Positions 34,531 through 45,591 of a stretch of DNA of 64,000 nucleotides are shown piece after piece; positions within the stretch are counted from its first letter, which is position 1, and each line of letters begins with the position of its first letter. The position numbers and the translations under genes are program-made. The DNA is from Drechslerella dactyloides. Lineage: Eukaryota > Ascomycota > Orbiliomycetes > Orbiliales > Orbiliaceae. Location of the stretch: contig JAGTWJ010000010.1 of assembly GCA_020064725.1 (NCBI GenBank), forward strand, positions 1 to 64,000, given 5' to 3'. The notes below the pieces were generated by a model. The model was not told where the DNA came from. It did not search any database and saw nothing but the letters and a program-made list of their open reading frames with translations.

Positions 34531-36730
34531 CTAGAAGGTAATTGTCATGTTGACAGCGTTTGAACCCGCAGTATAACCATCCCGAGGGTAGAATTCCCAA
34601 GTCAACACAGCACTGGTAACGCCTGCAGGTTTGTTGTTTCGGAGGTAGTCTGCACCGGATTGCCAGAGAACAACATTATTTGTCTCGTACCCCCAGTTGC
34701 CAAAGGTCCAGCGTGCTTGCTGAGAGGTTGGAAGGTAAACTGTCCAATCATCGCTCACATATACGCCGTTATCCCAGACAGCCCTAACTGCAGCAACTCT
34801 GTTGTATCCGTTCCAGGTGATTGGAATTCGGTAATCGGCTGTCGGGACTGCGAGTGCCGTCTCTGATAGAACTGGTACAGCCCACTGTATGATTGTAAGC
34901 GTCAAGAATGCCCCTTGCGAGAAACTCAACGTTAATTCTTCTATCACTCCTGTAGTACTACTAGCAGTGTAGAGTGTGGAGAGATAGGTCTCCGACAAGG
35001 TAAGGACGCCTGCTGAAGAGAAGGTGTACTGAGAACTAGTAAGAGTAGTTCCGGCCTTGTTCTTTATCGAGACGAAAGCTCCATGCATTTCGTAGGAAGC
35101 AGTCTGGCTTGTAACTGGCGTTCCAACCTTGTGAAAGATGAAGGCAGAAGAAAGCTGGGGCACCGCCCCATCCGTGGTAGACAATGCCAAGGTACTAAGA
35201 ACACCCTTGGATCCGCTCATCAGGATGCTCTGGCCTGTGGGGTTGTGCCATTGTAGGGCTGTCCTGTTGAACAAATCATCGCCATTATCCCAAGCCATAA
35301 TTGAAAAGTGATACTTGACAGCCATTCGAGTAAGAAAGTCAAAGTATCTCCATGCAGCGGCAGGCTCGAGACCAGTAGGACTTCCGCCAAATTCTCCAAT
35401 TACAACCGGAACACCCGAGAAGTTTCCACGAAAAGTTGAGAAGTCAGTCTCCAATGAGACCTTCTCCGCATCGCTGCCCCATGTGGTCTTGCCCCAAGCG
35501 CGGAAGATAAAGTCGTATGGGGAATAATAGTGGAACTGCAGGCCCCATGGCTGGTTAGGGTAAAGAGAACCACGCTGGAACCAGCTGATGGTCTTGTAAC
35601 TATCCATTCCCAAACCACACAACGTGACAACTCTTTGAGGGTTGAACCCGCCAGCTGTGTTGATACGTGTGAGGAAGATGTCGTTAAGCTTGTTTAGTTC
35701 GGCGCCGTGGTCTGCAGTGGTGCCTGGTGGCTCGTTGATCGGCTCAAACAGAAGCCTCTCGCTTTTGCATTTGAATCTGTTGCCAATCTGAGACCAAAGA
35801 GCGCCAAAACGCTCCTCCACTCCAGCGTTGTCGAATTGCGTGATATCAAACCATTCCCATGAATCGTGATGGACATTTAAGACGGCGTAAAGCCCCTTGC
35901 TGAGCACTATATCAACGACAGCTTCGACGCGATCCATCCAAGCAGGATCGATGGTCCAAGTTGGACTCGCCCCGCTAAAGTGATGCGTCCATGTGACAGG
36001 TATCCGAATGGACTTATAGCCACTGGCCTTGATGGCGTCGATAACCGTGCTGGTGATTGGGGGGTTGTTCCAAGAGCCCTCATTCGGAATAGCATCAAGG
36101 GTGTTACCGATGTTCCACCCTGGATTGAGAGCGTCGAAAGCAGTTTGGGCGGAGATTGGTACAAAGGTAGCGGTACCACAAACCCCGGAGGACGTCGCCG
36201 TGCGGCTAGATGCAATCGTAGTGCGTGACGTCAACCTTGTGGTAGCTATACTACTCGAGGTCGTTGATCTGGTTATCGAACGGCTGGTTACACTAGAGGA
36301 GCGTGTCGATGTCGCTGAAGAGCGAGTTGATGTAGTGGAAGACCGAGCCGATATGGTAGACGTCCTTGAGCTTGTTCGAGTTGTGGTGGCGAGCGTAGTT
36401 ATGGTGCGAGTTGATACCCCTTTAGACGACGAAGTTCTGCTACTAGAGCTAGTTGTAGATCCTTGGAGGCATTGCGAATAATCTTCAAATTGTTAGAAGC
36501 GTCTAAGCCGACAGATTGCAAGATACCTACAAGGGTTCCAAACGTAACAATAAGTCCCAGTAGCGCACGTAGTCGGCCCGGACCATCCTATACCACCGCC
36601 TGATAGATATTAGCTCAAAAAAACGCAAAAGGTACAATTAAAGACTCAAGCTCGTACATTGTCCCCAAAGTTGTGCCTCGGCGTTGACTGTTACGACCAC
36701 GAGAGCAATGATCCCCAGATAGTAAGACAT
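34531..36730 (-). CDS. Secreted modular cellulase: CBM1, GH5, X2 and CBM46-like domains
   Basis: Three exons on minus: 36730-36658, 36599-36531, 36482-34531, giving 697 residues. The two short introns (58 and 48 bp) are required to assemble a perfect fungal CBM1 (residues 20-55: QLWGQCGGIGWSGPTTC then YCYVWNPYYSQC). Signal peptide 1-19. A Ser/Thr/Arg-rich linker (56-~150) follows. The GH5 catalytic barrel begins at GWNIGNTLDA (~170); the acid/base is Glu298 in EPINEPP and the nucleophile Glu411 in VVIGEFGG. After the barrel come an Ig-like X2 module and a C-terminal CBM46-like module (PITWNGYNR ... WTVYLP). Known GH5 enzymes of this architecture are endo-beta-1,4-glucanases or xyloglucanases. 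The C-terminal module pair is better known from bacteria than fungi. A decayed GH7 cellulase lies 1.5 kb upstream. Confidence 0.93.
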
Positions 36731-38179
36731 CTTACATTGTAGAGCACTTGCGCTGCCCTCTGCAGGGCGACGGCACTCTATATTCCGTGCTGGAAGTAGA
36801 ATTTATACTTATATTCATGTTTCCTTACCCGTCGGGAAATTAGTCAGAATTATGATACTTGTTTAGTCTTGGTGCCAGACCCCTGATCACCGTTGTGAAA
36901 ATAGCAAGCTCGTAGCGTAACATCTGGCCTCAAGACTAATATTCATTGTGAATATAATACAGGTTAACGGCAACGGAGGAGCGGTCCTAAGATCCCATTT
37001 TCGCCCAACACGCGACAATTATCTACAGACGATCCGTTCTCTGTGGAGTCAGTCGTACCGTGGATAAAATTGTATTGTGGGGCCGCCTCAATCTCCGCTC
37101 CTTGCACCCGTTTAGCTGAGCGGAGTTGAAAATATTCAATCGCCGCCAGTTGTCTAACTAGCTATCCTAGATGACGCCAGCGATGACTGGTACTTGTTTA
37201 ATTCCGGCGACGTCCAATTCAATATCAAGATCCCAGTCTGACACAACAAATAACGGATACGCCAAATATATTCCGGACAAACATTCCTAGAATTCTAGAT
37301 AAAGCCTGGTGGGATGTTCGGCCCGACGCAGGTCCCAATATTAGCGTCGGACCTTTGAGGCCGAGCTTAGTCATAATGTCTTGTATATCTCTAACGGTGA
37401 CACATGCTACATGTACCATGGTCCTCTTCTGTCTCCACTCCCACACTAACCAATCAGGCTTAGTGAAAATCTCCGGCTAATATAAGTCGGGCATGAAAGT
37501 CATCAGCTAGATAAGGCCTGCAGGAGTAAGATACAATTGGAGTGAGGAACTCAGTACAGAGGAAGATGACATTGCAGCTGGCTAGTAGATACCCAGATAT
37601 AACATATCGGAAAGATCGTATGCTCGTGTTCGGGAACTGATCGCTACGTTTCGCTTCGATGCCAATAACGATGGAAATTAGCGAACTCAAAATTGCTATG
37701 GTGTTCTACCGCATACGCGTAGCCAACTTCTCATAATGCTCATTTAGCGAGTATATTTTCGTAAATCTTAACCAGGAATTAGCCGAGACCGATGTGTTTT
37801 CGGGCCCAATACATCCGATTTATATTTTAGGTATATTGGCTCAGACCCTGGTAGAAATATAGAGCCACTTTCCTCAAATTCTCGTTATTGCAAGCTCTAG
37901 GCGAAGCACGGAGGCCGTGAGAGACGCAGGGTATATATTGGGCATAGCTGAGAGGCTGTAAAAATATATGTTTTAGAGTTGATGCGCGTCCAACTAACTG
38001 CTGCCATGGCGCGTCGGTGGCGTGGCATTGCAATATTGACACACTGAGTATTGTTGCCATTGTTGCATCTGCATAGTTTGTATGGGTGATAGGACGAGGA
38101 CGGCGCAACCAGGGTATAGAGGATAAAGAAAGGTATACCATCAACTGCAACTCGAGTAAGCCGCCGATTGCACCGGTGA
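36731..38179. other. Intergenic stretch between GH5 gene and GH7 relic
   Basis: Upstream region of the GH5 gene. A 73-codon minus frame at 37225-37446 (VHVACVTVRDIQDIM) reads protein-like but is not assigned. No gene is supported. Confidence 0.4.
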
Positions 38180-38875
38180 CTTAGAATAAACCGCAGATAG
38201 AAGCGCCGAACGCAGGCAGAGTACCTAAGGTCATGGATCTGTGTGCTGCCGTGGACCAAATGTCCTCCGGATGTTGCTCATCGTTATTGACACATCCCGG
38301 TCCGTCTTCTGGATATACTGCGGCTTCCCTTCCTGGCGCCTCTGGCTCCGCTATCCAACCGTTCAGATAATTTTCCTCATCCCACCAAATAGACATCGCA
38401 AGGACGATTCCCTTTGCTAATGCTTTCCCCATTACTACAGTGATCCCAATTGTAAGGTAAGTTGCTCTCCTAGTAGAGCGACAGTATGTATCATCGATAT
38501 AGTTAGTATGCGGCAGACCTGGTGCAGTTGTAACAAGCGAATCGATCCGGCGGGTGCCCTAGATATAACATCCTTAATAAGTGGTCAATTGACCTTGATT
38601 AGCTGGTAACTCTTTGACAACGGTGAAAATTTTCTCCGTATTGATGGTATTAGCGGATCCAAAGCCGTAGAATTTAATGGCGCTGTTGGGATCCAAGTTG
38701 TTACCATATCCTGTCTGGTTGCAAATGGTGTTGTTACATCCTTGATACGTCTGCATGGTCTAGCGCGTCTGCACACATACGATGAAGCGATGTGACAAGG
38801 CCAAGAGTAAGCGGTATACTGCGCTCTAGAACGATTAATCGATCGATCCCCAGAAGTCCATCTCATCGCAACATA
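38180..38875 (-). pseudogene. GH7 cellulase relic
   Basis: On minus, in order but in shifting frames: DEMDFWGSID at ~38860 (GH7 catalytic block DEMDIWEAN, with the second Glu lost), SRAQYTAYSWPC, IKFYGFGSANTI then EKIFTVVKELP (38690-38600; GH7 FYGPGxTVDTxKxFTVVTQF), DDTYCRSTR (~38490) and MGKALAKGIVLAMSIWWDE (38432-38376; GH7 MGKALAxGMVLVxSIWxD). The first third of a GH7 domain is not found. The loss of the catalytic block and the stops between blocks show that it is dead. The intact family members are secreted endoglucanases or cellobiohydrolases. Confidence 0.8.
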
Positions 38876-39808
38876 AACTCTAATTATAGGTGTATGCCTG
38901 CTGGTTGAACTTAGTTACATATGCTGTGGACTCATTGCACAGCTTACTGGGTAGCTACTGCAAGGTAAAGTCAACACACAGCCAACGGATAGCTTACTAG
39001 TTAACAGCACATTTTAAAAATCCTAGCAAAGCAAATCATCGTGGTTCAAAAGCCCATAGTAAGCTCACGTAGAGGATACACTACAAATTCACTGCTTGGC
39101 TCACCGGAATAGTCCGCCGCCGCGCCGGAGGTATTAAAATTTTTGAGCGTGGGACTTCCAACAGTTGTTCAGTCATTAAGCAACTTCGAACGTTCGCCTG
39201 ATTTTGTTTCAGGGGCGTTGGCATATATAAATCACACGAATATGGCTAGCACTAGCAGCGTTCGTTGGCGAAATGAATCCATGCATAGCGCGGGACAATG
39301 GACTACCTAGCCAGTGTTGTCCGTATCTGCTATAAAAAAATAACTTGAGTAACATTGACCAAACTCGCAAAAGCTGGTTAACAGTGATATCATGATGTGG
39401 TAAAATATATCTATATAGCAAAGGGCCTAAGCTCCACGTGTGTGCTAATAGATGAGGTGTACAAATTAATTGACGATGAACTCGGCCGGACAGTCGTTTC
39501 AAGGCAATCCGGCCTGCCACCTAACTAAGCTCTTTCGTGGTGAACTCATCGACTCTATAGGTGATTTAATCATATCTCTGTCGGCTTTGAGGCGACACGT
39601 CAAATAATTTACCCATTTAAATTTGACGTGATTGAAGGCAAGCTCGACGGTGGAGAGATCTAATCCCGCCGCTAAGCCACCGATTTCCCTTGTGGCTGAT
39701 ATCCACATGCGCCTAGCTAACAGACTGGGGGGCGGGGTGCTTTCAAGTATTGTTCGTAGCGAGGCCAGGAATAGCTTGAAAGATGGATTAGTTTAGTTGT
39801 CTTCGCCG
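38876..39808. other. Intergenic stretch, no supported gene
   Basis: Two minus frames without ATG support (39209-39520, 103 codons; 39499-39708) have no recognisable domain. Confidence 0.4.
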
Positions 39809-39840
39809 GTTAAAGTACGGCAGTCTGGCTCGCGAGACAA
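39809..39840. repeat. Solo transposon end (copy 1)
   Basis: GTTAAAGTACGGCAGTCTGG continuing CTCGCGAGACAA. It is nearly identical in inverse orientation to 53002-53032, and its outer part matches the ends of the foldback element at 17610-17716. Its outer end points right, towards the PNP/NLR pair. Confidence 0.65.
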
Positions 39841-40017
39841 TTAGTTTAGGCTGCTTGCAAAATAATTCCTTATCAGGAACTATAAACACATGCGCGTTCA
39901 CCGACAGACTACAGTAAGATGGAGATCAATTCGGCTGAGCAGAAATGGATAGGCACCAATAACTTCTACAACTGCTGATGCCCGTTGGAGTCTTTAGGGA
40001 ATCCGAACACCCTAAAG

Positions 40018-41094
40018 CTACCAACGTGGCTTGAACGAAAAGCCTCCAGTGTTGTGCGCTATCATAACCCCAGAATTATTCACTGCAGACTGGTGAATCT
40101 CAACTCCTTTGGAACCGGCGGCCTGTCCCGCTCCTTCTAGCGGTTCCAGTGTCCGCTTAGCCATTGATAAGAGCAGTTCCCGGGCAAAGCATGCCGCCGT
40201 AGCGGCAGCAAAATGTTGCCACTCCTTATTCTTATGAGAATCCGCATAGTCACAAATTCCGCGCACGACTAGGCACGGAAGGTCGTCTACCACCCCAGCT
40301 GCCTCCATCTCGAAGCAGAGAGCGCGATGGTAACGTTGACTCAGTCTGTCTCGAATGCTTCCGGACTTCATGACCATGTCTCCCGAAAGGATTGTACTGA
40401 AGTGCACCCTTATTGTCTCCTCTCGTATGGGCCGCTGTATCTCATAAGTCGGTTCATGCGACTCACAGAGGCTCGATTCCCCATGCTCAAAGTCTGGCCG
40501 GAACAGCCGGTCAGGGACGTTAGGGCGGCGGTACTTCTCCCTCAGCTGACGATACTGCTGATATCGCTTGAGATGCATCGCAAAAAAATCCTCTCCTTCC
40601 TTCGCCCGCTGATACTCGTCATGTACCTTATTCACGACCTTTAGCAGTAGGTCTGGGGGCTTATTGAGCGCTCGGCTGACCTCCGTACTGTCCGTGTACT
40701 GCTTTCCTAAATCGTATTGAATAATTGCGGGCGTGTACTCGGGCGCGCCTACAACGACGTCGCCGAGACGAACGTCCTCCTTCTCCGGATACGGAACACC
40801 TCCACCGATACCAACTAGGAGTCCGACTTTCATATTGCGGAAGGTATGCGGGATACGAGCGACGACAGAGGCGACGGACACCTTTCCTTGTTTGCCGAGG
40901 GCCGGGCCGACGATAGCAACATTGTGGTCGCCGATGCGCCCGAGGACATACTCGTTAGTGTCACTTGCTGGCAGCGTGACGGGGAGGTAAAACTCGTCGA
41001 TCATAACATTTATGGCAGTCATCTCGAGCGGTTTAGCATAGATTATGCCCACCGTGAAGGCATCTGCCTCGAGCTTCTTCTTCTTGGACGCCAT
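40018..41094 (-). CDS. PNP/UDP-phosphorylase-fold protein with C-terminal amyloid-type signalling motif
   Basis: 358 residues from the ATG at 41094 (MASKKKKLEADAF); a longer start at 41148 is possible but adds a segment that family members lack. The nucleoside phosphorylase-like domain spans ~10-310: FTVGIIYAKPLEM, GLLVGIGGGVP (phosphate loop), RLGDVVVG, CFEMEAAGV (ribose-contacting Glu block), LPCLVVRGICDYADS and AAATAA. In fungi this domain is a common N-terminal effector part of NLR-like proteins; here it stands alone. The last ~30 residues leave the domain: residues 328-351 (SKGVEIHQS ... NNSGVMIAHNTGG) align without gaps with residues 10-33 of the NACHT protein encoded divergently 1.2 kb away. 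I infer an effector that is seeded by its NLR partner. The enzymatic core looks intact. Confidence 0.9.
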   Translation of the reverse strand: MASKKKKLEADAFTVGIIYAKPLEMTAINVMIDEFYLPVTLPASDTNEYVLGRIGDHNVAIVGPALGKQGKVSVASVVARIPHTFRNMKVGLLVGIGGGVPYPEKEDVRLGDVVVGAPEYTPAIIQYDLGKQYTDSTEVSRALNKPPDLLLKVVNKVHDEYQRAKEGEDFFAMHLKRYQQYRQLREKYRRPNVPDRLFRPDFEHGESSLCESHEPTYEIQRPIREETIRVHFSTILSGDMVMKSGSIRDRLSQRYHRALCFEMEAAGVVDDLPCLVVRGICDYADSHKNKEWQHFAAATAACFARELLLSMAKRTLEPLEGAGQAAGSKGVEIHQSAVNNSGVMIAHNTGGFSFKPRW

Positions 41095-42315
41095 AGGGAT
41101 GAATGATAGCAGAAGACAAAGTAGAGGAGTTGATTTTGCTGGTGACATGCACTTGCTTGGGACCGACAATGCTGATATACCATCTTTCCATTCTTGACTA
41201 TCTGTCCTCAGATAGTTCTTTATTGCCCCAGGTGGCCCCTCTCGCCTGTGCGACCAGCCAATTGGGTCTCTCGCGTTGTCTCTATTTTATGATATCGTCC
41301 TCGAGCTGTTCGGCCGATTCTGTTTGCAGACTGCATATGCACGCCTGGAGCGCTACAAGGTAATTGATACCACAAGGCACACTAGTCTCAGGGTCCACTG
41401 CGGCGTCCCTTCATTCGCCAATCCTGCTCACCGCTCCTCATGGCTGTAGGAGGGCCGAGCGTTCAGCCTTCAGGCCACTGATCTGATTTATGAGCAAGCA
41501 CCTTTGATCCTTGTATAACTCTATTCCCCTCCTGATCGAGCGCTGCTTACTTCAACCCACACGAATATGTCCCGACTCGAAGGCTTAAGCTAGCAATGCG
41601 GGACTGAGCATGAGCACATACCCCACCACGCATATGAGAGTTCTTGGCATCCTCACCCCACGACGAGCCCCGCATGGGCCGCCTACCAATCTTCTCGAAG
41701 CCACCCCGGCTAAAACTACCATCACCTGCTGAATTGCCTTGGGAATAGGGTTGAATCAGGCTGGAACATTCTACTCTACCTGCCACGTCAATCGGCGATA
41801 TTTCTCTGCATAGAGGTGGGTCGCGCATTGTGTTGGATAAGCTGTTATCGGATTGACGAGGTGCGGCAGCGCGGCGAGCAGTGCATGTACAGCCCCCCAG
41901 CCGGGATTTGCTGGCATGCATAAAGGATCGTGTCGGTGCGCCTGACTAATTGAGCTCATGAGGGGTTCGAGTCTTTCGGAAGATTAATCCGAGCCTCAAG
42001 GGCCGCTGGAAGAAGAGTTTACCTAGAGAATCTGCATGGGAACATTATCCTGTCAACCCATTTCTAATCTGACCAGTGGATGGACGCGTGTATATAAGAA
42101 GATCGTTCAATTGCAAGAGCTTTATTAAAATCAGCACATTTAAAGGCACAGCTGTAACTGTGAAGCTTAAAACATCTACAAAACCGCGGTACCGGTCGAA
42201 TCGAATGGTGTAGTTTATCTCATACTCAGCTTGCAAACTTGTATTGAGAGGCTATTGTATCAAGATAAAAATGGCAAGTAGCTGAGCTCAGCGACATCAT
42301 ATCAGTTAGGAGAAG
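41095..42315. other. Divergent intergenic region of the PNP/NLR pair
   Basis: 1.22 kb between the two start codons. It must hold both promoters, unless part is untranslated leader. A TATA box for the right-hand gene is at 42091. The short minus frames at 41547-41959 are not supported as genes. Confidence 0.5.
42091..42098 (+). promoter_or_regulatory. TATA box of the NACHT-ankyrin gene
   Basis: TATATAAG lies 225 bp upstream of the ATG at 42316, in an otherwise unremarkable leader. Confidence 0.4.
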
Positions 42316-45300
42316 ATGCGTACTAATAAAAGATTGTTCCAGTCAAAGGGTATAGGAATCACGATATCCGGAAGGGATAATAGTGGCGTCCAGATCGGGC
42401 AGAGCACGGGCACCGTCCATGCTACCACAATCACCGGATCCACCGTATATATGGGTATGACACAAGATTCGAAACGGGGCTATCTATATTACATATATTT
42501 GACCGATTGTTTCTAACCAATATCGCTGAGGTAGGTGGACCTTCAGCCAGCCCCGACGAGCAGTTCCTCGACGCTCTGCTCGGCGGCGACACCAACGCTT
42601 GGAACGAGGTTGCCGCGCCAGAAACGGGGACTTGCGAATGGATACTGGAAAGTCTAGACTTCACCGCCTGGGAGGGGGGCCCACCCACCCGACCGCTTTG
42701 GATCTACGGGAATGCTGGCTGCGGCAAGAGTACGATGTGTTCTTTCCTTCTGAAGGAAAAGCAGAGATGGGCGCTCCTCCTCGACGAGCCTGACTGGAGC
42801 TCGGAAGAGCCCAAGAAAAACATCGTTGCCGGGTGCTTTTCTTCAAAGCCTCAGACCCCCATCTGGATTCTTAGAACCCTCCTGTACGAAATTCTGAAGA
42901 ACAACAGGACCCTCATTGACAAGGAATCGCCGGAGTTCTGGCAGACGTCTGGCAGCTCTGATCAATTGACTCTGAACTCCGATGCGTTCGAGTCGTTGGA
43001 CTGCCTGGCAAAGCTGCTCGGGAATATCGCTAATCACGAAACGGTCGATAAACTCTATTTGATCGTCGATGGCTGGTTCCCCACCCTAGGCGATGCTCGC
43101 AGTCTATCCCAAATTATCAAGATCGTTTCGAGCAGCTGCAGCAATGGTGTTCCGCCCCGCTGGATACTCTCGACAAGACCTAACAATTTCAATGGCTTGG
43201 TGGACAGTGTTTGCTCGATCAATTTATTCGAAAAGAATCGGGATGACATCGTCAAGGTAGCCAGGGCCAGGGTGAAGGACCTACAGAGACTACACGATGC
43301 TATTACCCAGTCCTTTGCAGACGAAGTCGTAGAGATATTGACGCAGCGTGCTGACGGGATGTTCCTCTGGCTCTCGTTGGCGTTGGACTCTTTAGAGGAA
43401 ACCCCGATGTGGGACATCAAGTTCGTGAAGGAGAGTTTACAAAACATTCCATATGAAGTTCAGGACATCTATGGAAATATCTTTGATGGCGTCGGTCAAA
43501 AAATGCAGATGCTTCTGCGGTCAGTGTTCCTCGCAGGACGCCGTTTGAAGGTTACTGAGGTAGTTATTATGTGGGCCCTCGTTGACGGGGCGCGATCGAT
43601 GAAAGAGATCGAAGCCAAGTCCCCGAGCCCCGATTCACTTCAGGCATCTATTAAAACTAGCATGAAAGCCTTTCTTGCTCTAGATGAGGATGACACCATC
43701 TACGCAGCCCACCCATCCGTCAAGGATTTCGTGGAACAGATGCTCGACAGCCCCTCCGGACAAGCACAAGCCCAGCAGAAAACGAAAGTTTCGGCACCGA
43801 CTAGGGCTGAGGTGCACGCACAACTAGCAGAAATCTGCCTTGTATACTTGAATCTCGATGAAATCCAATCAATCCCTGCGCCCAAGCCACCAACCGATGA
43901 AAATGGCATGATAGACAACAACAGACGCGAAGAGGAGATCCGTAAATATTTGGGTAAATACGAGTTTCTCGAGTACTCAATCAAGTATCTTGGTTTACAC
44001 CTACGTGAAAGCGGGAAGGGCGGCGTTAAGATAGCTGTACCGGGAATGGAGACGTTCTTCGAAAAAAGCACTTTCGCCTTGAAGAACTGGGTACGAGGAT
44101 ACGATTTGTTGGTGCGGTGCACACAGGGGAAATGTGAGTGCCTCCAAAACGAATTTCCACTGGAATGCGTGCTAACATGTGTGGAAAGACACTGGTGACT
44201 CCAGCGGCCTGAGCCTCCTATTCATCGCCGCGAGATTGAATCTCATCTCTCTCGCTGAGCACTCCCTTTCGTCGAGCGGACTCCAGAGCGGGCTGATGGC
44301 GGGAATCAGTATTCCAGGGGTGAAGACGCTTGCGGGGAGCATGTCGTCCTTTGGCATGATCCGCCAAAAGATTATCAACTTCTCGGATATGAAGGGTTGG
44401 ACGCCTTTGCACGTTGCCGCCGACTCAGAAGCCGTGGATATACTTGTTTGGCTGCTGGCGGAGGGCGCCGCCGTCGATTCCGTCACGACAGGTATTATTC
44501 GGCCCGGACGTACTGCGCTACACTTCGCTGCCTCCAAAGCTAGCGATAGTGGCACTCAGATGGTGCAACAGCTGCTCAAGAAAGGAGCAAATCCAGGGGC
44601 TCTCACGACTTTTGGCGGAAATACTCCTCTCCACTATGCTGTCCAATGCGGCTGTGTAGAGACAGTCAAGTTGCTCGTTCGGAAGACAATTCACAAAACC
44701 GCAGCGGACCCAAATGTTCCCAACTACTCGGGAATGACTGCTCTTCACAAAGCTGTCTCAATTCCAGGGCTCGAAGCAATAGTCGAAGTGTTGTTGGAAT
44801 ACGGCGGGAACCCAGAGAAGACTTCGACTCTTGATAGGGTCGGCGTGGCCAGAGAGATGAAGAGCATTCTAGTCGGATCGGGAAACAAGAACGCCGCAAC
44901 TTCAGGCCCTACATCCACCCTCAGGGCAGCCGCCGACGCTGTTCGCGGAACGGCGAGCAATCAGACTGCGCTGCATATTGCGGCACGATCCGGCGGGACG
45001 GCTGAAACGGTCAAGATTCTTCTCGACTGGTATAAGAAGTCTCGTGCCAAGGCCAACACCAAGGATTCCAACGGCTATACCGCGCTGCATTCCGCTGCCG
45101 CTGGCATCGGCTGTGCTACCCACACGAAGCTCTTACTAGACTCCGACCTCTTTGACGTGAATGCACAGGATAACAACGGCCGGACGCCACTAGTCCTCTA
45201 CGCCCGCCGGCTGAGTCTACAACACTCATTGGCAGAATTAGGCGATCTGTCAGCATTGCAGGAGACTCTGGAGGCGCTGCTGGCCGCTGGCGCTGCTGAT

Positions 45301-45591
45301 GATATCAAAGACAAGGAAGGCAAGACCGCAGGCGACTATGTTAAGACTGCGGGTCTAACGTGGGCAGAGAAAAGATTGCGCGCAGGCGCTACAGGTCCCC
45401 TGAGCCCTACTCTAAGTGACACCATGTCATCGCCGCCAACAAGCCCAAACATGAAGGGATTTATAGGCGGTTTGGCGAATTTCGGAAGGGACAAAGACAA
45501 GGAAAAGAGCGGTAAGGACAAGGACAAAGAGAAGGAGAAGAGTGGGAAGGAAAAGAAAAAAATCGGGTTTGGCTTCGGGAAATCAAAGTAA
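42316..45591 (+). CDS. NLR-like receptor: N-terminal amyloid-type motif, NACHT, ankyrin repeats
   Basis: Three exons, 42316-42454, 42535-44133, 44189-45591; 1046 residues. Exon 1 encodes a stand-alone N-terminus whose residues 10-33 (SKGIGITIS ... DNSGVQIGQSTGT) match the C-terminus of the neighbouring PNP protein. Within it VQIG equals the I/V-Q-I/V-G core of RHIM and fungal PP motifs. The NACHT domain has Walker A GNAGCGKST (105-113), Walker B LYLIVDGW (220-227) and the STAND-type HPSVKDFVEQML helix before a linker. The second intron (GTGAGT donor) joins CTQGK to YTGDSSGLSLLFIAAR. From ~585 to ~950 there are about seven ankyrin repeats (GWTPLHVAADS, TALHFAASKA, TPLHYAVQCG, TALHKAVS, TALHIAARSG, YTALHSAAAG, GRTPLVLYARR). 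The tail is a Lys/Asp/Glu repeat ending GFGFGKSK. Known fungal NLRs of this type trigger cell death on ligand binding; the ligand is unknown. Confidence 0.93.

Noticed and set aside
36029..36481. 150-codon plus frame opposite the cellulase linker
   Set aside because: Antisense of a Ser/Thr/Arg low-complexity linker; the Val/Glu/Asp-rich product is an artefact.
41915..41985. tRNA-like B box (GGGGTTCGAGTC)
   Set aside because: No A box, acceptor stem or anticodon arm can be drawn around it.
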